A stretch of DNA of 64,000 nucleotides from Pipra filicauda (taxonomy: Eukaryota; Chordata; Aves; Passeriformes; Pipridae), in contig NW_024104421.1 in assembly GCF_003945595.2 (NCBI RefSeq), positions 3,162,001 to 3,226,000 of the forward strand. Direction: 5' to 3'. Below are positions 40,101 through 55,100 of this stretch, piece by piece. How positions within the stretch are numbered: the stretch's first letter is position 1; the number at the start of each line of letters is the position of its first letter. The notes under the pieces are model-generated. The model was not told where the DNA came from and did not search any database. It saw only the letters and a program-made list of their open reading frames with translations. A program made the position numbers and the translations under genes.

Positions 40101-43100
40101 TATCCTGCTATGGTGGGAATAGAAGAGCACAAGTCAGGATATCAGGCAGAGCTGAGCATTCACATCCTCCAACACCTGTATACCCGTGAGCACCTGGCTG
40201 TAAACACAAAACAAAGCAGCCAGGTAGGAGCCTGCTGCGGAGGTTTTCAAGGTGGTAGGATTACAAATGGGTATCTGTAGGTCAGTAAAGAGGGTTTTTT
40301 CCTACATTTCATTTTCTAAAGGTATGGACAACCAAAGTGTTCTCCTGATAACATTATAAAGGCTGAGTTGAATACTTAAAAATTTAAAAAAAAACCCCAC
40401 CAAAACGCCTTTTTGAAAATAGTTTTAATCCTGTGCAGGACTGTTTATAATTGGTCCTGTTTGGGAAAGGTTTGGCTATTAGCAGTTCTTATGTTGGGCA
40501 GGGAATGGCCCAGAAAAGCTCTCTAGGTGCCCTCCAGCTCTGTTTACTCTGAGGTCTGTAATTACAGTCTTGTACTAGCAGAGCTGACTGTGAAAGCGGA
40601 ATAGACCAGGGCTCATCCTAAACCCTCCTGATTTATTTGTTTACCTCTTCCCAGCTAGCAGCAATGCACAAAGGGAGAGAGAAGCCTACTGAGAGACCAG
40701 AGCAAGGGGCTGTTAAAGCAGTTTATTTCAGGATTGGCTCTTTTGTTGGTGGTCAAACACAAGAGAAATGGTAAAGCTTTCTCTAAATGATTCATGCAGC
40801 CAGCTGTTCCCTTGGGTAAAGGATTCCTGTGAGCTATAAACCTCTCTGCATGTGGTTGCTGAGTGCCTGGCAGAGCTGCTATCATAAAATCAAGCAGAAT
40901 TTGCACTTCTGCCTTGTTATTCAGACGATGCTGGGTGCTACTTGGCTTTCTGGGCTTGTTGTAATCGGAAATTAAGTTCCAGCCCGCAAAATGCAAAACA
41001 AATGGTGCAAGAGGCTCCCGTCTCTGTGTGAAAGCAGAGCTATTGCTTTGCACCACAAACAGGCCCTCACACCAGTGTGTAACAGGATGCCAAACCTCAG
41101 CCTCAGGATACCAAACCTCAGGATTTGGTAGCACATTACAGACTAATTCTTCTATCTTCGTGTTCTTGTTCCCAGGTCCGGGTTTTCACTTACCTCATCG
41201 GACGGGAGGTCACTTTTGCCCCCCAGGTGAAATGGATTGCCTGCAACAACAAAGGTGCTGTGTGGGAATGGTTCCCCAATCCCCATCACACACGTCACCT
41301 GTGGACTGCAGCCACAGGGCCCTGGACCCTGCTAAGGCTCACCCACTACAGCTGGGGCCCAGGAGCCCTTGCTTGGAAGACAACATAAGGAAAAATCAGA
41401 CCCTGCTAGTCCATGTGAAGCGTGTCTGTGTCCAACTAACACCAGTCCTCCATGCTGAGCCACTGCATTTTCCTGTCACGGTGCCAAGGGACACTATGAC
41501 CGAGATTCATGCTGGCTGTAGTCCACCTAAGTCCCTGTGCTTATTGTGCCCCAGTTGCTGGCTTTTGACAATCTGTCTACAGCTCTGTCAGAGAGCCCGA
41601 CATCTTTTGGCTGAGATGTAAAACAAACATCACCTCTTTAAAGATTTTACAGCATTTTTCATGAGGTCTGTGGGTTAACCCCTGTATCCTGGCCAAATTC
41701 TTTGTGTGTCAGTGGTTTTCACTGAGGCACCAGAATAGCTTGTTAATCCCACCCCAAACCCAATATTCTCTCTAACTGGCATTAAATGACATGAATAGGA
41801 AAATCCATTCACAGTAGGTGAGTCACCTCTATGCATTAGGGGCCAGTTAAAAAGTCAATTTAGTCCTATCAGAGTCTACAAGGCTAAAGGAAGAAGGAGG
41901 GGGGACAAGTTTTCCATGTTTGGGCTTGACCTGGCCTCAGTGTGCCTGGAGACAGCAGTGCTTGCTACATCAGTGTCCTGCTTAAACAGGAAAAGGAAGG
42001 GAAGACTGGAGCTGGGTACATCAGCTGTTTTCCAGTCTGAGCAGTAGTTCCAGCAGACTATGAAATGCATGGAGGCATTTCTACTGAAAATCATTGACAG
42101 ATGAGTTCCTGACCTGCAGAATGTCTGTGAGCTGGGGATTTTCAAGGCTCAAACATTCACCTATTAGCACTTTGAATTACACATAGTGTTTTTAGGTTTT
42201 GTTAAATGAAACAAAATCCTGGATTTTAGATTGTATTCCCAGTGATGAGGTTAGTGACAGGGAATTTGTAGTGCTGTTGGTTCATCATAAAATGTCAGAA
42301 CGGGGTTCTTCTGAATAACCAGATAACAAAAATATGCTCTTTGCACTTGGATTCTTATTTACCACACTTGAGCTCTGTAGAGGGCTCCCTGATTTTGGTT
42401 CTTCTGTTTCAGCACATTGTATAGCTCTTATGGTCCTTGTTTTCAAGCACACTAAGTCTGTTTCCAAATCACAAAGCTTATCAGAATACAAGCCCTTTCA
42501 CATGACAGTGTTTCCCTAGTGATAGGAAAGTTTTCCATCTATCTGATGTATTCCATCTTGTACCAAGTACAACCAAACCATGTGGTGAGAAGCAGGACAA
42601 GGGTCCTCATGACATTACACTATGTTAGCATCTCTAACCAGTTAAGTAGCTAGTGTTGAGGACCGTCTGATAACTTGAATATGTTCTTCCCCTATACTTC
42701 TTGTTGTAGTGTTAGACTGTTATAGGTCCATCTGCAGGGACAAAGCCTTGGAAATAGGTTATTTGCACTTTTATCTTTTGCTTCCAAGGGGTAGATGGAA
42801 GTAGTCGCCATCCTTGGATGTAAAGCTAGGCAGACTGAAGAGTGCTGGAAAAAAATCTGGAAGCAAAGGTGGGAGTTTGGTCTTAATATAAAATAGCTCA
42901 GGGTAAGCAGGTAGGCTGGTGAAATACTTTGTCTGCATATGTTTGACCTTCAGGACCAAAGGCAGCCTCAGTAGTGGAAGGTTTTACCCAATACCCAATG
43001 CAATGTTGTGTATTTGCTTTGCATGAATCTGGTTATACCAAGACTCTGACCTTGAGCATTGCTTCAGTATTTTGAGAGAACAGAGTCCGTGCTTCAAAAC

Positions 43101-46100
43101 TAGATTTCCACAGAAACATGTGCCCACAGAAGCTTGTGAATACAAGGCACGTCAAGGCTTTTGTAAACTGGGTAGATAGAGTGTTTGACATCCAGTTTTC
43201 TAGCTTTGCACAGGCGCTCATGTAAAAATACGGAAGATGCGTTGGCAGAGTGACTCAAACCTCTGTTTCTCCACAAAGGCTACTACACTCAGATCTCCAC
43301 GCTGGCGGATGTCCAGGAGAACGTGATGGAGTACCTGCACGTGCTCAGCCGTCCCATGGTCATCAACCACGACCACGACATTATCTGGACTGAGGCCTAC
43401 ATGGACAGCGCGGTAAGCACCTACAGCACGAGCCTTTAGTCGGCAAACAGCAGGGCCTGTGGGCCAAAGTGGCAGAGGTCTTAGGCACACAGCTAGTATG
43501 TTAGCCATATAACTTATCCCTGCTTCCCATCTAAATATCTTATGTGTATCAGAATCTAAATAAAGCCCTGAAATTTATGTAATACCGGGAGTTGGCTGAC
43601 GGACAGAAATTACTGGTCCCTGGCTCTGTTGATACAGACAATGTTTCTTTTCTACTCTCTCCCGGAGCTGAGGTGGGTATGCGGTCTCAGATCAGAATCT
43701 GCAGTGACCCAATCGCCCAGGGCTAATCACACAGGCACAACGTCACTTAAGTAGTGCTTCTGTGAAAGCAGGTTACCTTCTAAAGGATTATTCACAGGAA
43801 AGATTATCCGTGGCTCAGGGTACAGGTCACAGAGACTGATTTCCTCCAGACCAGGAGCCAACTGCATATTGCTTGCCTCCCAAAGGTACAGATTGCTGGG
43901 GAAGCAGGCTTGCTCTTTTGTTCCTTGCTCTAGCAAGGCCTGTCACCACAGTGGTCCTGTGCCCAGCCCTGAGGGCCAAGGACACATCACAAAGGACCAG
44001 ACAATCAGCACTCCCAACCCCCCTTGCTTTGCCTTAGGCCTGCCCTGTTGGAAGACATTTGGACCACGAGCAGGTGCTGTCATCATGTGGTGTTGCTAAG
44101 GCAGCTCTGAAATTCAGAGGGAAGGGAAGGACAAAGGTGTAGATGACACTGAAGGAACCTTCCTGTGCACTTCACCAAACAGATGATGTTCCTCAGTCTC
44201 CATCTCCACCCCTTTTTACACTGCTGAAAGAGAAAATTACAGTTTTTCCTTTGTGGTTCTCTGTGCCCTCTATGTGGGAGAGAGTTTTTTTCCCACATTG
44301 GATTCTTCACTCCAGAGAAGTGCCTGACTTCTGGACAGCTAGAGATGATCTGAAGTCAGGTTTCCCTCTTCCAGAAACGAACCCAAGGTTTCAGGACTAT
44401 TTATTCTATCTGAGGAGAAGAATCTTCTAGAAACATTGAGAATGTTTCTGTACACAGTCTCACTGCGGGACTGAATTTGCAGGCTCCAGTCTGGACAACA
44501 GCAGCTTTAGGGTGTCTGCCGCAGCCCTGGGGAACACAGACAGTTTTCAGGTTTAAGATCTACAGTGAGAAACATGAGTTCTCTGAGCTGAAGTAAAACT
44601 AGGGATAGTGTGCTTAGGTTTGTAGCAGGAAACATGGAAGTCCAGGCTACATATGGTGGTACTCAATGCTGTGCTCAGAGTCGACCATATGAACCCCAGG
44701 AAATACCTTCAAGGTTGCCAGGATGGTGCCATCATGGTGTATAAATGTTATAATTGGGAGACTCTTGTAGGAAGGGACCATTCCCCACTTTTGTGCTGTG
44801 TCTGACCACTGAGGCTGCAGCCATGGCACACTAGCTCTGGGAGAGTGAAATGGAGATGTCTTTGCTGCCAGGTGAGAGCTGGGACATGGTACTTGAAGGT
44901 ACAAGGCAAAACCTCCAGAGATGCTACTAATTACCCAGCAAGTTTATTTTATCAGCGGGCTTGCCACCTCTGGCACTGCTGTATGGGGTCACACTTCCCA
45001 AGGCAGCCACAGAGATTTGTTTGCTGCATGTTTGTTGCTGCACCTCTTTTCTTGCCTTGTGTCTTGGCTTGCCATTCTCTTCCTCTGTCCCAGCCTCTCC
45101 CATCTTTGATTCATTCCTCCATTCATGTATTCATTTATGTGTTCATCCATGTCTCCCACTAGCTGCCACAGTCTGAGGAGGTAACTGCACCCCTGTGTTT
45201 TGTGAGCGTGCTGTTTCCCTTGTGCCAGTTGGTGTGTCAGTGCCAGTGTTCACAGCCACAGCTGGCCTGTACATCTTGGGGGGGGTGGGGGACACAGCAC
45301 TGAAAGAGTCCTCTTGCACTGGCAAGAAGAGGAGAGGAAATGCTGGATGTACTGGGGAGCTGTGCTGTGCTGCTGGTTCAGAGTAGGTAGGGGTGTCTGT
45401 GTTGTGCAGTAGCTTAGCTCACCTGATCTCTTTTTCAATATGTCCAGTAAGTGCCAGGGAAGTTTACTTGCTGTGTGTTAGTGAGCATTGCTGTGAATGG
45501 GAATTTTCCACAAAAAATCATCAGAATAGTAACTCAAGATATGAGGCTCAAATCCCCATCAAGTGACTGATTATTGACTGGCTCCTTTATGGCTCCTAGT
45601 ACATATTGTAATGAAGACAGGAGGTCGCTTCTTGCCTTGCTACTTACTTGGCCAAATGAGAGATAAAAGGGGGGGATGTTACTGACAACAAAGGATTAGA
45701 TTCTTTTGATAGCTTGGCATGTTTGGGAGACTCATTTGCATGTGTCTTACCTGTTTACCTCCTTTCATGTGTGTTTTTAGAGCATCTGTCTTCTGTTGAA
45801 CTGGGAGCATCTGTTACCCCATTACATGTGCATGTCCTGTATCCCTCATAGAGAAAGCTCACTCTGTTGTATCTGTTTGGATCATGATTTTGTCTCTGTT
45901 TTTCGTACACTTAGATGGTTGGGTAACAAGTATATATAAGCAGGCTTTGTGTGTATTTGTCCCTGTTAAATATTTGCCTGTGGTGTTTTTCATTTGTGGT
46001 ATTCATATGTTAGCAATATAGACAATACCTTGTCTGTGGTTTTGCTCATATTTGTGTTGCTTTTCTCCATTCTGTGCTCCTTGTGTTGGTGGTTTTTACA

Positions 46101-49100
46101 CTCGTTGCATAAGTGTTCATGTCTACACTCCTAACACATGGTGGGTACAAATTGTGCCACCAATTCTACAGGTTCCTGTCTCTTCATTAAAGCAACTCTT
46201 CAATTTCTCCTGCTTCAACACATTTCACTGGCTTTCATCCCATCCTCATCACCCCACACGAGCAAGCATCCACCCCAGGATCTCTTGGATACAGAGTATT
46301 TAAAAGTGCTGCCATCTGTTTCTCGAGAAGTGTGGGAGGAGGCAAGGAGGTGGTTAATTGTAATCAACATCTGGGGTCCTTGGGAATTCCAGTGCCTTCC
46401 ATTTGGGTTATCTCTGTTATTGCACTTGCTAACACACGTTCCATTGCTCTGTGGCAGCTCTTTGCATCTCAGGCTCAAAGTCTGTTGCTCATGACGACAG
46501 TGGCCATGCCAGTCTTCAGCAAGAAGAATGAGACGGTGAGTGTAACGTGGGCTTTGCTCTCCTTCCTGCCAGCAGAGGTGACAGGATGCAGGGTTTTAAA
46601 GCCATTCAGAAGTGCGATAGACCTCTGCCAGGATGGATGGCTGATAATTTATCTGTCAAAATGATAGCCTGTCATGTCCTCTGAATGCTATTTCTTTAAA
46701 ATACCTCTTAAATATGACATGTCTCTCTGTTTTATCCCTTCCATTTTCAAAATGTGCCTAGTTCATTGACCTTAAAATTTCAGGCTGGAAGAGATCATTA
46801 CCTTGTCTAGTCCATCTCTTTTATTGCAGATCTTTACATTTCACACAGAGGGTCCTTCACGAACCCAATAACCTGTTTTGGCAAAAGTGCCATTGAAGAA
46901 AAGCATCCAGCCCCAAATCTCTCCATTGTGGTTTCTCACTCTCCACTAAAAACTGGTGTCTAAATTCTGCTTTCAGTTTGTCTGGCCTCGTGTTCCTGTC
47001 ATAATGGCTTCCTCTACTTGATTAAAAAGCCTATACCCCTTGGTACGTTCTCCTGGGAAGCATCTTCTACACTGACATAAAGTCAAACCTGATAAGATAA
47101 AAAGACTGAATTATTTAAATGTATTTGATAAGGGCATTTCCTCCGGGGTTTAAAACCCTTTAGACACTTTTCTGTACAATTTCTTGTTTCTCAGTATCCT
47201 TTTAAAATGGTGGACAGTATCTTTCCTTTGCTGTATGAGGGATAAACTATTCATCCAGGTCTTACAAACAACTGTCTGCCTTCTCCACCTGGGGCTGGCC
47301 TTAGCCTGTATTAGCACAGTGGTGCAATGGGAGTCTCTGTGTCATTTTTTCCATCATGCTACATTAATAATGCTTATTAAACAACCTATTTCCCATATCG
47401 TGGAGGGGGGAATTCCTTTTTCCTAGGTTAACAATTTTATATTCAGTATTTGATTTAGTTGACCCAAGTTGTCAACCAATCCGTGTTCTGTTGCATGATT
47501 GTCTTGACCTTATTTTGTTTACACATACTAAATGCAGGAGTTTGCCCTCAAAACTTGTTTTCAGTGATTTTATGTTGCTTCTGAAGCATAGTAAATAGTA
47601 CTGACTAGTATTGTGTAGAAATACTCCTCTCCACAAACCCTGGAACAACCTCTTTATACTTTTTGAAGTATGCTAATTGATTTTAAATAAAGATACACAA
47701 GCCTAGAGAGGATATGTGAGAGACTAGTAGGGAGACAATGTGCTTTCAGGTAGAAAACTACCCAGGTCTTGCTTCTGAAAATAGATTCTCCTTTGTTTTA
47801 AAGCGATCCCATGGCATTCTTCTGGGCGTGGTGGGCTCTGATGTACCACTGAGGGAGTTGTTAAAACTTGCTCCACGGTATAAGGTAAGACTCAGAAAAT
47901 GCAATTTGTTCTTTTGCACAGCAAAGTCACTAGTCATTTTCTCATGGGCATGACTGAAAAATCATTTCTCTGCCTGTAAGAAAAACTATGAGCATAAAGG
48001 AAGAGATGTTGGATGTGGTGATGTGTGGTTTCTATACAGCACAAGTGACATTCACTACTAGAAGCTCTTTGCTGCTTCAGGATCACAAGACCTGGATGAT
48101 CCAGTAGATTGGCAAAATGTTGTGGAACTTTTGCATTTTGATGGTCACCAACCTAGATCCCTCAGAGATGACAGCCTATCTTAGAAGAATTAAACTTTTA
48201 TATCCAGTTCCCAGTGGACAAGAGTTGCCATGCCAGCTGGCAAAAAATGTATTGGTTTCACTGTCAATATTCTTAGAAGAAAAAGTGAGGGCTGAATGGA
48301 TTATGGAGAGCCAACTCTTCTGGCATGCCCAGAAGAATTTCTCCAGATCAGCATGAAGATTTTTTGGCAGGACAGTGCACAGAAAGTTGGCTCTCACTCA
48401 CTTTTTCTGTACCTAGATGGAGTATATGCTCCCCAGACTTGTTAGTCAAAAAGCTTTCCATTAGCTCTATGTTCAACGTATCTAAAAAAAAAAAAAATGT
48501 TCATTCATAGGAAATCCCTCCAGAGATGCACTGTTTAGTTTGGTTTCTGATGTAAACTCTGTGCAGTGACCCTTTGTTCAGTCAGGCTGCACACCAGGAG
48601 ACAACAAGCACATCCAAGGACCACCATGAAACGAGGAAATTTGAGCCATCATTTCAAGTTTTCGGTTTCTCTTAAATAACTATCAGAAAACTACTACCAG
48701 TTAGGCAGTTGTCCAAAACCTGATTGCTAAAGGCTCACAGGACTGAAAGTGCTGTCAGAAGCTATGAATTTCTGTGGCGCTTCCAGACATGGATACACAG
48801 CAGACCATTAACATGAAGCTGTAGGAAATGATCCTTCAGGCAATCCTAGAACTAGGAGTGTCAGGGTGCATGCATTCAGCATGCAAAAGCTGGATGCTTT
48901 GGGCCTAGGGGAACCTTGTCTAGGAGTTTCAATTTTTATACATTTATTTTCTGTTTAAGACTGATACCTTTTCATCTTCCTCCCTCCATGTCACTCAAAG
49001 GCCAGGTGTCACAATAATCTTTCTTCTGGCCCAAGAAGGGACACAGTTCTTTCCTCCAAGCAGTGTCAGGGAAGGAGAAAAAATTATTTGAATTTCTTTA

Positions 49101-52100
49101 CATCAAAGGCAGGACACATCTTCCCAGAAGCTCTTCCAACTCCAAAGCAGTTTAGAAACCCAGGATCCTCAACTTAAATTCCCTGGAATATAGGTTACAA
49201 AAGGACCAGTTCCAGAGTTCCAGCCCTCAAGAGCTTGTGTATTAATGATCATGCTTACTTGGCTGGGAAATATCACGTTTAATAGGCAAAAAAGAAGTTT
49301 GCTGATCCAGTGTCTTGGTTTTGTTCTTGCCACGCTGAGCTGAGCCAAGTGTGCTTTACAAAAAGCTGCTTTACATAGAGACAGTCCAAAGTTTTGATCC
49401 GAGATGTGTGAAATACAGAATTCGTTCCCTGAATGCACAGACGGATTGTAAATGACTCACCTCCTCACTTTCCTGCTGTTATCCCTCCAGGATTGTCTCT
49501 ATAGGAAAATAAAGTTGCAACATTTTTTTGGAGATAGAAACCTTAGACATTCTTGTTTTTCTTGAGACACCTCTTTTTTTGGCAAGCACAGGCTATCTGC
49601 AGATTTTTAGCTGGAATTTGTATTACATGTGGGCTTGAGCTGAGTAATTGCTCTCTCGGAAATCTCTTGCAGATCAGGTCAGCCAGTGTCTGCTCTTGTT
49701 AGACTGTGCTATTCCTTAAAAAGCATTTTAAGACTACAGGCTTGTACAACTGGCCTAGGCTAGGTCTGGTCTTGCCAACACTGAAACATAACGCAGAGCT
49801 CCTCTGAAGGCCGACAGGGTTTCCAGGGAAGCCGTCTGTGAGATTCATACTCACTTGTTCATTCACTGCTCTGCACACATAGTGATGGGCACACAGACCT
49901 GTCACCGGTGTTTCTGGGCTGTTTACAACATTCTCCATCGTTGCACTTTTTATGAGTGGCTCTGCTATGCCTGCTGTGGAGAGCTCAGTCTACCTCTGGG
50001 TGGTGATTGTCCAGGACGACAGTCAGACTGTAGGGGGGCATCTCTCTCTGAAGGTGTACACAAAACCAATTACCTGTCCATCCTTTTGTGCATCCAAGCA
50101 CAGTGAGTCTGCTTGGGCAGAGCAGTCAGAGATCTGGAGATAAATGGTTTGGGATGGACCCTGTTTTCTGCTGGTCAATACCTACAAAAGGAAAATACTT
50201 CTGACTATTGGTGGTGCCAGAGTATTAGTGGTACTCATTATACATGTTTCTAGCTAAAGCACTAATTATTCTGATGCCTCTTTCTTCAGCTGGGTGTCCA
50301 TGGATACGCCTTTCTGAACACCAACAACGGCTACATCCTTTCACACCCAGACCTCCGTCCTTTGGTATGTATAGCTGTGAATCTGAGAACCTTTGCTGAC
50401 TTGAAAACAGAGAATTTCAGGGGTCTTTCTGATTTGGGGGTTTTTTGAGCTGTGAAGGCTACCAGGCTCTGATATACAGGCACTCAGTAGCAAGAGGGAC
50501 GGAGAAATAAATTCCATGTACACAGATGTATATACGTACACACATGGGTATGAAGCATAGGGTATCCTGCCTCTCTGTTCTCTGTAGGACTGCATGTGAG
50601 GGCTGTATTCGTGTGCACTTGCCGTACTGTGGGTGCACATGTATCTGTGCCCATGCAAGGTTTCACTGCCAGGCTGCAGGAACAGGTCCCCTTGCTCAGG
50701 CATATCTCCTACGAGGAGATTCAGCATGAGTATCACCCCAGTAATAACCACCCAGCAGATATGGACATTTTAGGATTCTGAGCCTAGCAGGGTGCAGTAC
50801 CACCAATCTTAGTAACATGGTAAGTCCGAGACCATTCAGAGACCAGGAGATTGCAAACACCTCCTGGGACTTGAGGGAGTGGACATAAGGACAGCGTTTC
50901 TCCCTCGTGGTGCCACTGGGAGCTCCAGGCTACCCATCTGTTTGCAAACACACAGCTGGCCTCATCAGTCAGATAGCCAGGCACGCAGTGATTTTACATT
51001 TCCTACACGTGCTACTCAGCACCAATCCACCTGCACACAGCTCTGAGCATTAGTGTGGTCACCAGCAAGAGAAAGTGCCACCACAGGGCTTCACAGCAGC
51101 TGTCTTAAAAAAGGCAGCTTTGCAAAGGGAGACCACTGGCACAGGGAGTTTCTTTGTTACGTGAAGAGAAGGGACAGGGCAAGGCAAAGTTAGGCAAGGG
51201 CTATGCTTTATCCTTCCACCTTAACTTGGCCTCTCTTGGTCTGCTTCACACCTTTTCCCTCACCTGGAAGATTACAGTGAAATAGCTCTTTTTTGTCAGC
51301 TAGCTCTAGGTGAAAAGTCTACCCTCAGAGGAGTCAAAGCCTAACTCCTGTCAGGAAGGATCTCCTGCTGGTATTATAATGTTAACGGGATTATACTCTT
51401 AGCTGCAGGGAAAAAACTGATTTTCTGGAGGCAAGTGTGTTGTACTGATCTGTTTAGAAGTAGGAGGCCATAGCTTTTACCTGCCAGTTTACCTGTGTTC
51501 CTGCCTTCTTCCTGGATCAACCTCTCCCACTTGAACTCTCCTAGCCCCTCACTGCCTGTGTAAAGAAATACATGACATAGGACCAATAAGGCACCTGCAC
51601 AAATGCTGCCTTCCTAGTCAGTGAATAAATGAGACACCCCTATTTTTCAGCCAATTCTTAAAGGGTTAGTTTAGAAAGTTATCTAGCCACTTATTTGGGT
51701 ATTTTTTCTTTCTTTTTCTTTTTTTTTTTCAATAAACACCAGTATAAGGAAGGAAAGAAACTGAAGCCTAAGCCGAACTACAACAGTGTAGATCTCTCAG
51801 AAGTGGAGTGGGAAGACCAGGAGGAAATAGTGAGTATCAGAAAGTGAATTTAGCCTTTTTTGTAGTTCCTTCTTTCTATTACTTGGTGTGTCTGTATGGA
51901 AGGCGTGGGGGAGCAGTGGGCACTCCTGTTTTTTTCTGTGCCTGACCGGCTCTGAGTAAGAGAGGCTGGTGCTCTAAAAGAGGACAAAAGATGAAACTCC
52001 TCTACAAAGTGTTTGTCTTCCATCCCAGTATGAGTTTACCTTCACAAGGAACAAAGAGGGAAAGTGCTGGCATGAGGAAGGAAGCACTTTGGAGGGTGCT

Positions 52101-55100
52101 CCACGGAGCCAGTCTGTGCATACATGGCCCAAATGCTGCCTTAATACAAAGCCAAGGTAGCTTTAGGAGTGTGGCAGTGTCCTGTGATGTTACCCATACA
52201 TTCAGGATGTGAGATATAGCTGAAACCACTCAACTAACAAGATCTGCAGCAAGGAAGAAAGTGCATTCAAGAAGAGTCTAAAGCTTGCAGTTACTATTAA
52301 TACTAGACAAAGAGGATAAGGGACTTAGACACTTAAGAAAAACAAATTTCCAGAAATCACCTTATTGCATAGGTGTAGAGGCACTGAAAATAATAGCTGA
52401 CCAGAGGGTAAAGATTAGAAAATACTTTTTCTATTGTCTTTTGAGAAAAAATTATTAAAAGGTGATAGACAAGAAAGAGCATGCATGTTATAGCTGCACA
52501 TTGCTGCTTTGCATAATTAGGAACCTAGATAAAATGAGAAGGTAGTGAAGTTCCTCTGTGGCTGGTTTTATTTTACTCAGAAGAAGTAGGAGAAAAGAGA
52601 TACTTAAGTTACTAAGATAAGAACTGAATTTGGAGTAAGACAGAATTAGCTGCGAGACAGATGCTTCTGGATTACAGGGGAGACTGCAGAGATAAACGGA
52701 TCTGATGCTATAGATATCCACTTAAACAGGTAGGACAAACAAACTGACCAGCAACAGGATCAAAGTAGCCACTGCCACTAGTGCAGGCCAAGTACAAAGG
52801 GTACACCAAAGGAACTTGGGAAGGGGAAGAGTGGCAAATTGAGAAAGAAAACACAGCAGAACTGGGTGTGAAACATGGAAAGCAAGACAAAATAAGAGGC
52901 TTTACGTGTAGTGGGACCACCAAGGTGCTAGCTGCCAATGGCTTTGTGTAGGTTCACTGATAACTTATACGAGCTCTGCTCCCACTGTAGTTTTTCTCTC
53001 ACTGGAGCCACTTTTAGAGCTGTTCCTCTTTACCTAATTTGCTGTTAAAAAAAAAAAAAATCCAGGAAATGAGAGAACTTTGCTTTGCTCTCCTATTTAT
53101 TTGGCTAGCAGGTTCCTATCTGACCAATTAACTGATACCTGAATGCAACTACAATGCAACGTGTAAGGTTTTTGTCCATAGGCAGTCAGAACAAAACTAC
53201 CCACAGGGGAAAAAAGTCATGAAACAGGCATGAATAACAAAGCCACTTTGTGTTTCTCTGTTGCACCTTCCAGAAGAAAGGTTGCAGTCACTGAGGGTAC
53301 AGAGACATTCAGTGACGCGAAGTATATCTGCAGTGTGACTTCAGCAAGTCTAGAGACTCTCAAGATACACCCACTGCAGCAGAAAGCTGCCAACATTTCA
53401 ACACTCAGATTTGTAGCTATGGTATTAGATCAATGACAGACTCAACATCAGTTGCAGTATAATCTCAGCAACACTGATAAGCAGCGAATTCCGACTGGAA
53501 AAATATGCCCAAGTGCTAATGATGTGTAATACAGCCAGCCGCTAAAAGGAAATCTAGTGGAGGGAAGATGGCATTGTCTGGAAAATACCAACTGATGCAC
53601 AATGGTACTATCTGCAGCCAGGCAGCAGCAAGGGTTTGGGCTTGCTTGTGAAGCAACACAGGGGTATTTGTAGTGTGAGGGGGAAAGAAGAAGGGTCGAG
53701 GGTCTAGAGCGGAAGACGTATAAGGAGTGGTTGAGGTCACTTGGTTTGTTTAGCCTGGAGAAAAGGAGACTGAGGGGACACCTCACAGCACTCCACAGCT
53801 TCCTCACAAGGGGAAGCAGAGGGACAGACACCGATCCCGTCTCTCTGGTGAGCAGTGACAGGGGGGCCCCTTGAGGGAATGGCATGAAGTTGAGTCAGGG
53901 GAGGTTTAGGTTGGATATTAGAAAAGGTTCTTCACCCAGAGGGTGGTTGGGCACTGGAACAGGGAAGTGTCACAGAAGCAAGCCTGACAGAGTTCAAGAA
54001 GTATTTGGACAACACTCTTGGACGCACGGTGTGATTCTTGGGGCTGTGTTGCACATGGCCAGGAGTTGGACTTGATGATCCTCGTGGGTCCCTTCCAACT
54101 TGGGATATTCAATGATTCTAAATCCAGAACCCATAGCAAATGCTGCAGGCTGTCAGACCAGAACAGAGAGTATGCCGTGGCTCTGGCAGGAGGTCAAACA
54201 CTCTTAGCCAAAAAGGAGTAATAGTACCAGTCAGTGTTTTCATTTCCAAGATGTGGGCCTTGGGAAACATGAGCTTTATATTCTAGGTCTGTAAATAACC
54301 CACATCAAACAGCCATAGTAAACAAAGCTGTGGCCTTGTAAAGCAAATGCAGTTGAGACTGGCTAGCAAGCACCTGAATGGAGGCCTGTCTCTGGAAGTA
54401 AGGAAACAATTTGTGTGAATGAATAAGTTACTTCCCACCTATTTTTTCTGTCCAGGCTGAAGCAATAGGCTGATATGCTCTGGCAGGCTGGGCCTAAAGT
54501 CAAAGCCTCTGCACTCGTGGAAAAATTTCCTGGCTCTTTCTTGCAAGAGGCTGGGAGTCACCGTGAAAATTAAATTTTGGAACCTGGATTGAATAAAGAG
54601 GTCTTCTCACTGCCTACCCTGCTGACATACAGTCTTGCTTTGCTGCGCTAAACAGCTGCTTTGCTGCACCTCAGAAGTGGTGCTGAATACAGCCTATAAT
54701 TTATAAATCAGTTTTTAAAATGTCAAAGAGCTTTGGATTCGGTCTGGGGGAGTTAGTGAGTTTCTCAGTTGTCTCCTCTTCCAGGCTCTCAAAGCACTGT
54801 GCTAATGACTTTCTGGCTGCCACACAGTGAAGCCTGAAACTCAGACTGGCAATTTCATACATTCCAGATCCTTTCTTTGTGCTAAAAAGACATATCAACA
54901 GGGTTTCAGCATAAACCATTACTTATCAGCTTGACCGAACAAGGATTCTGACCACTGAGAACAGGTTTTCAGTTTAAAAGAAGCAAGAAAGAGCTGGGAA
55001 GGAGAGGGAAGCTGCAGTCACTCTTTCTGCCAGCCACTGTATGTTAATGACAAGTGAGTCTATTAATTCCTGTCCTGCCTGGAGACACTAATACTAAACT

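Noticed and set aside
43530..43680. Possible extra exon after exon 13 (open stretch ending before GTGGGT)
   Set aside because: Exon 13 joins exon 14 in phase and matches the family without any insertion; the stretch has no similarity to alpha2/delta proteins.
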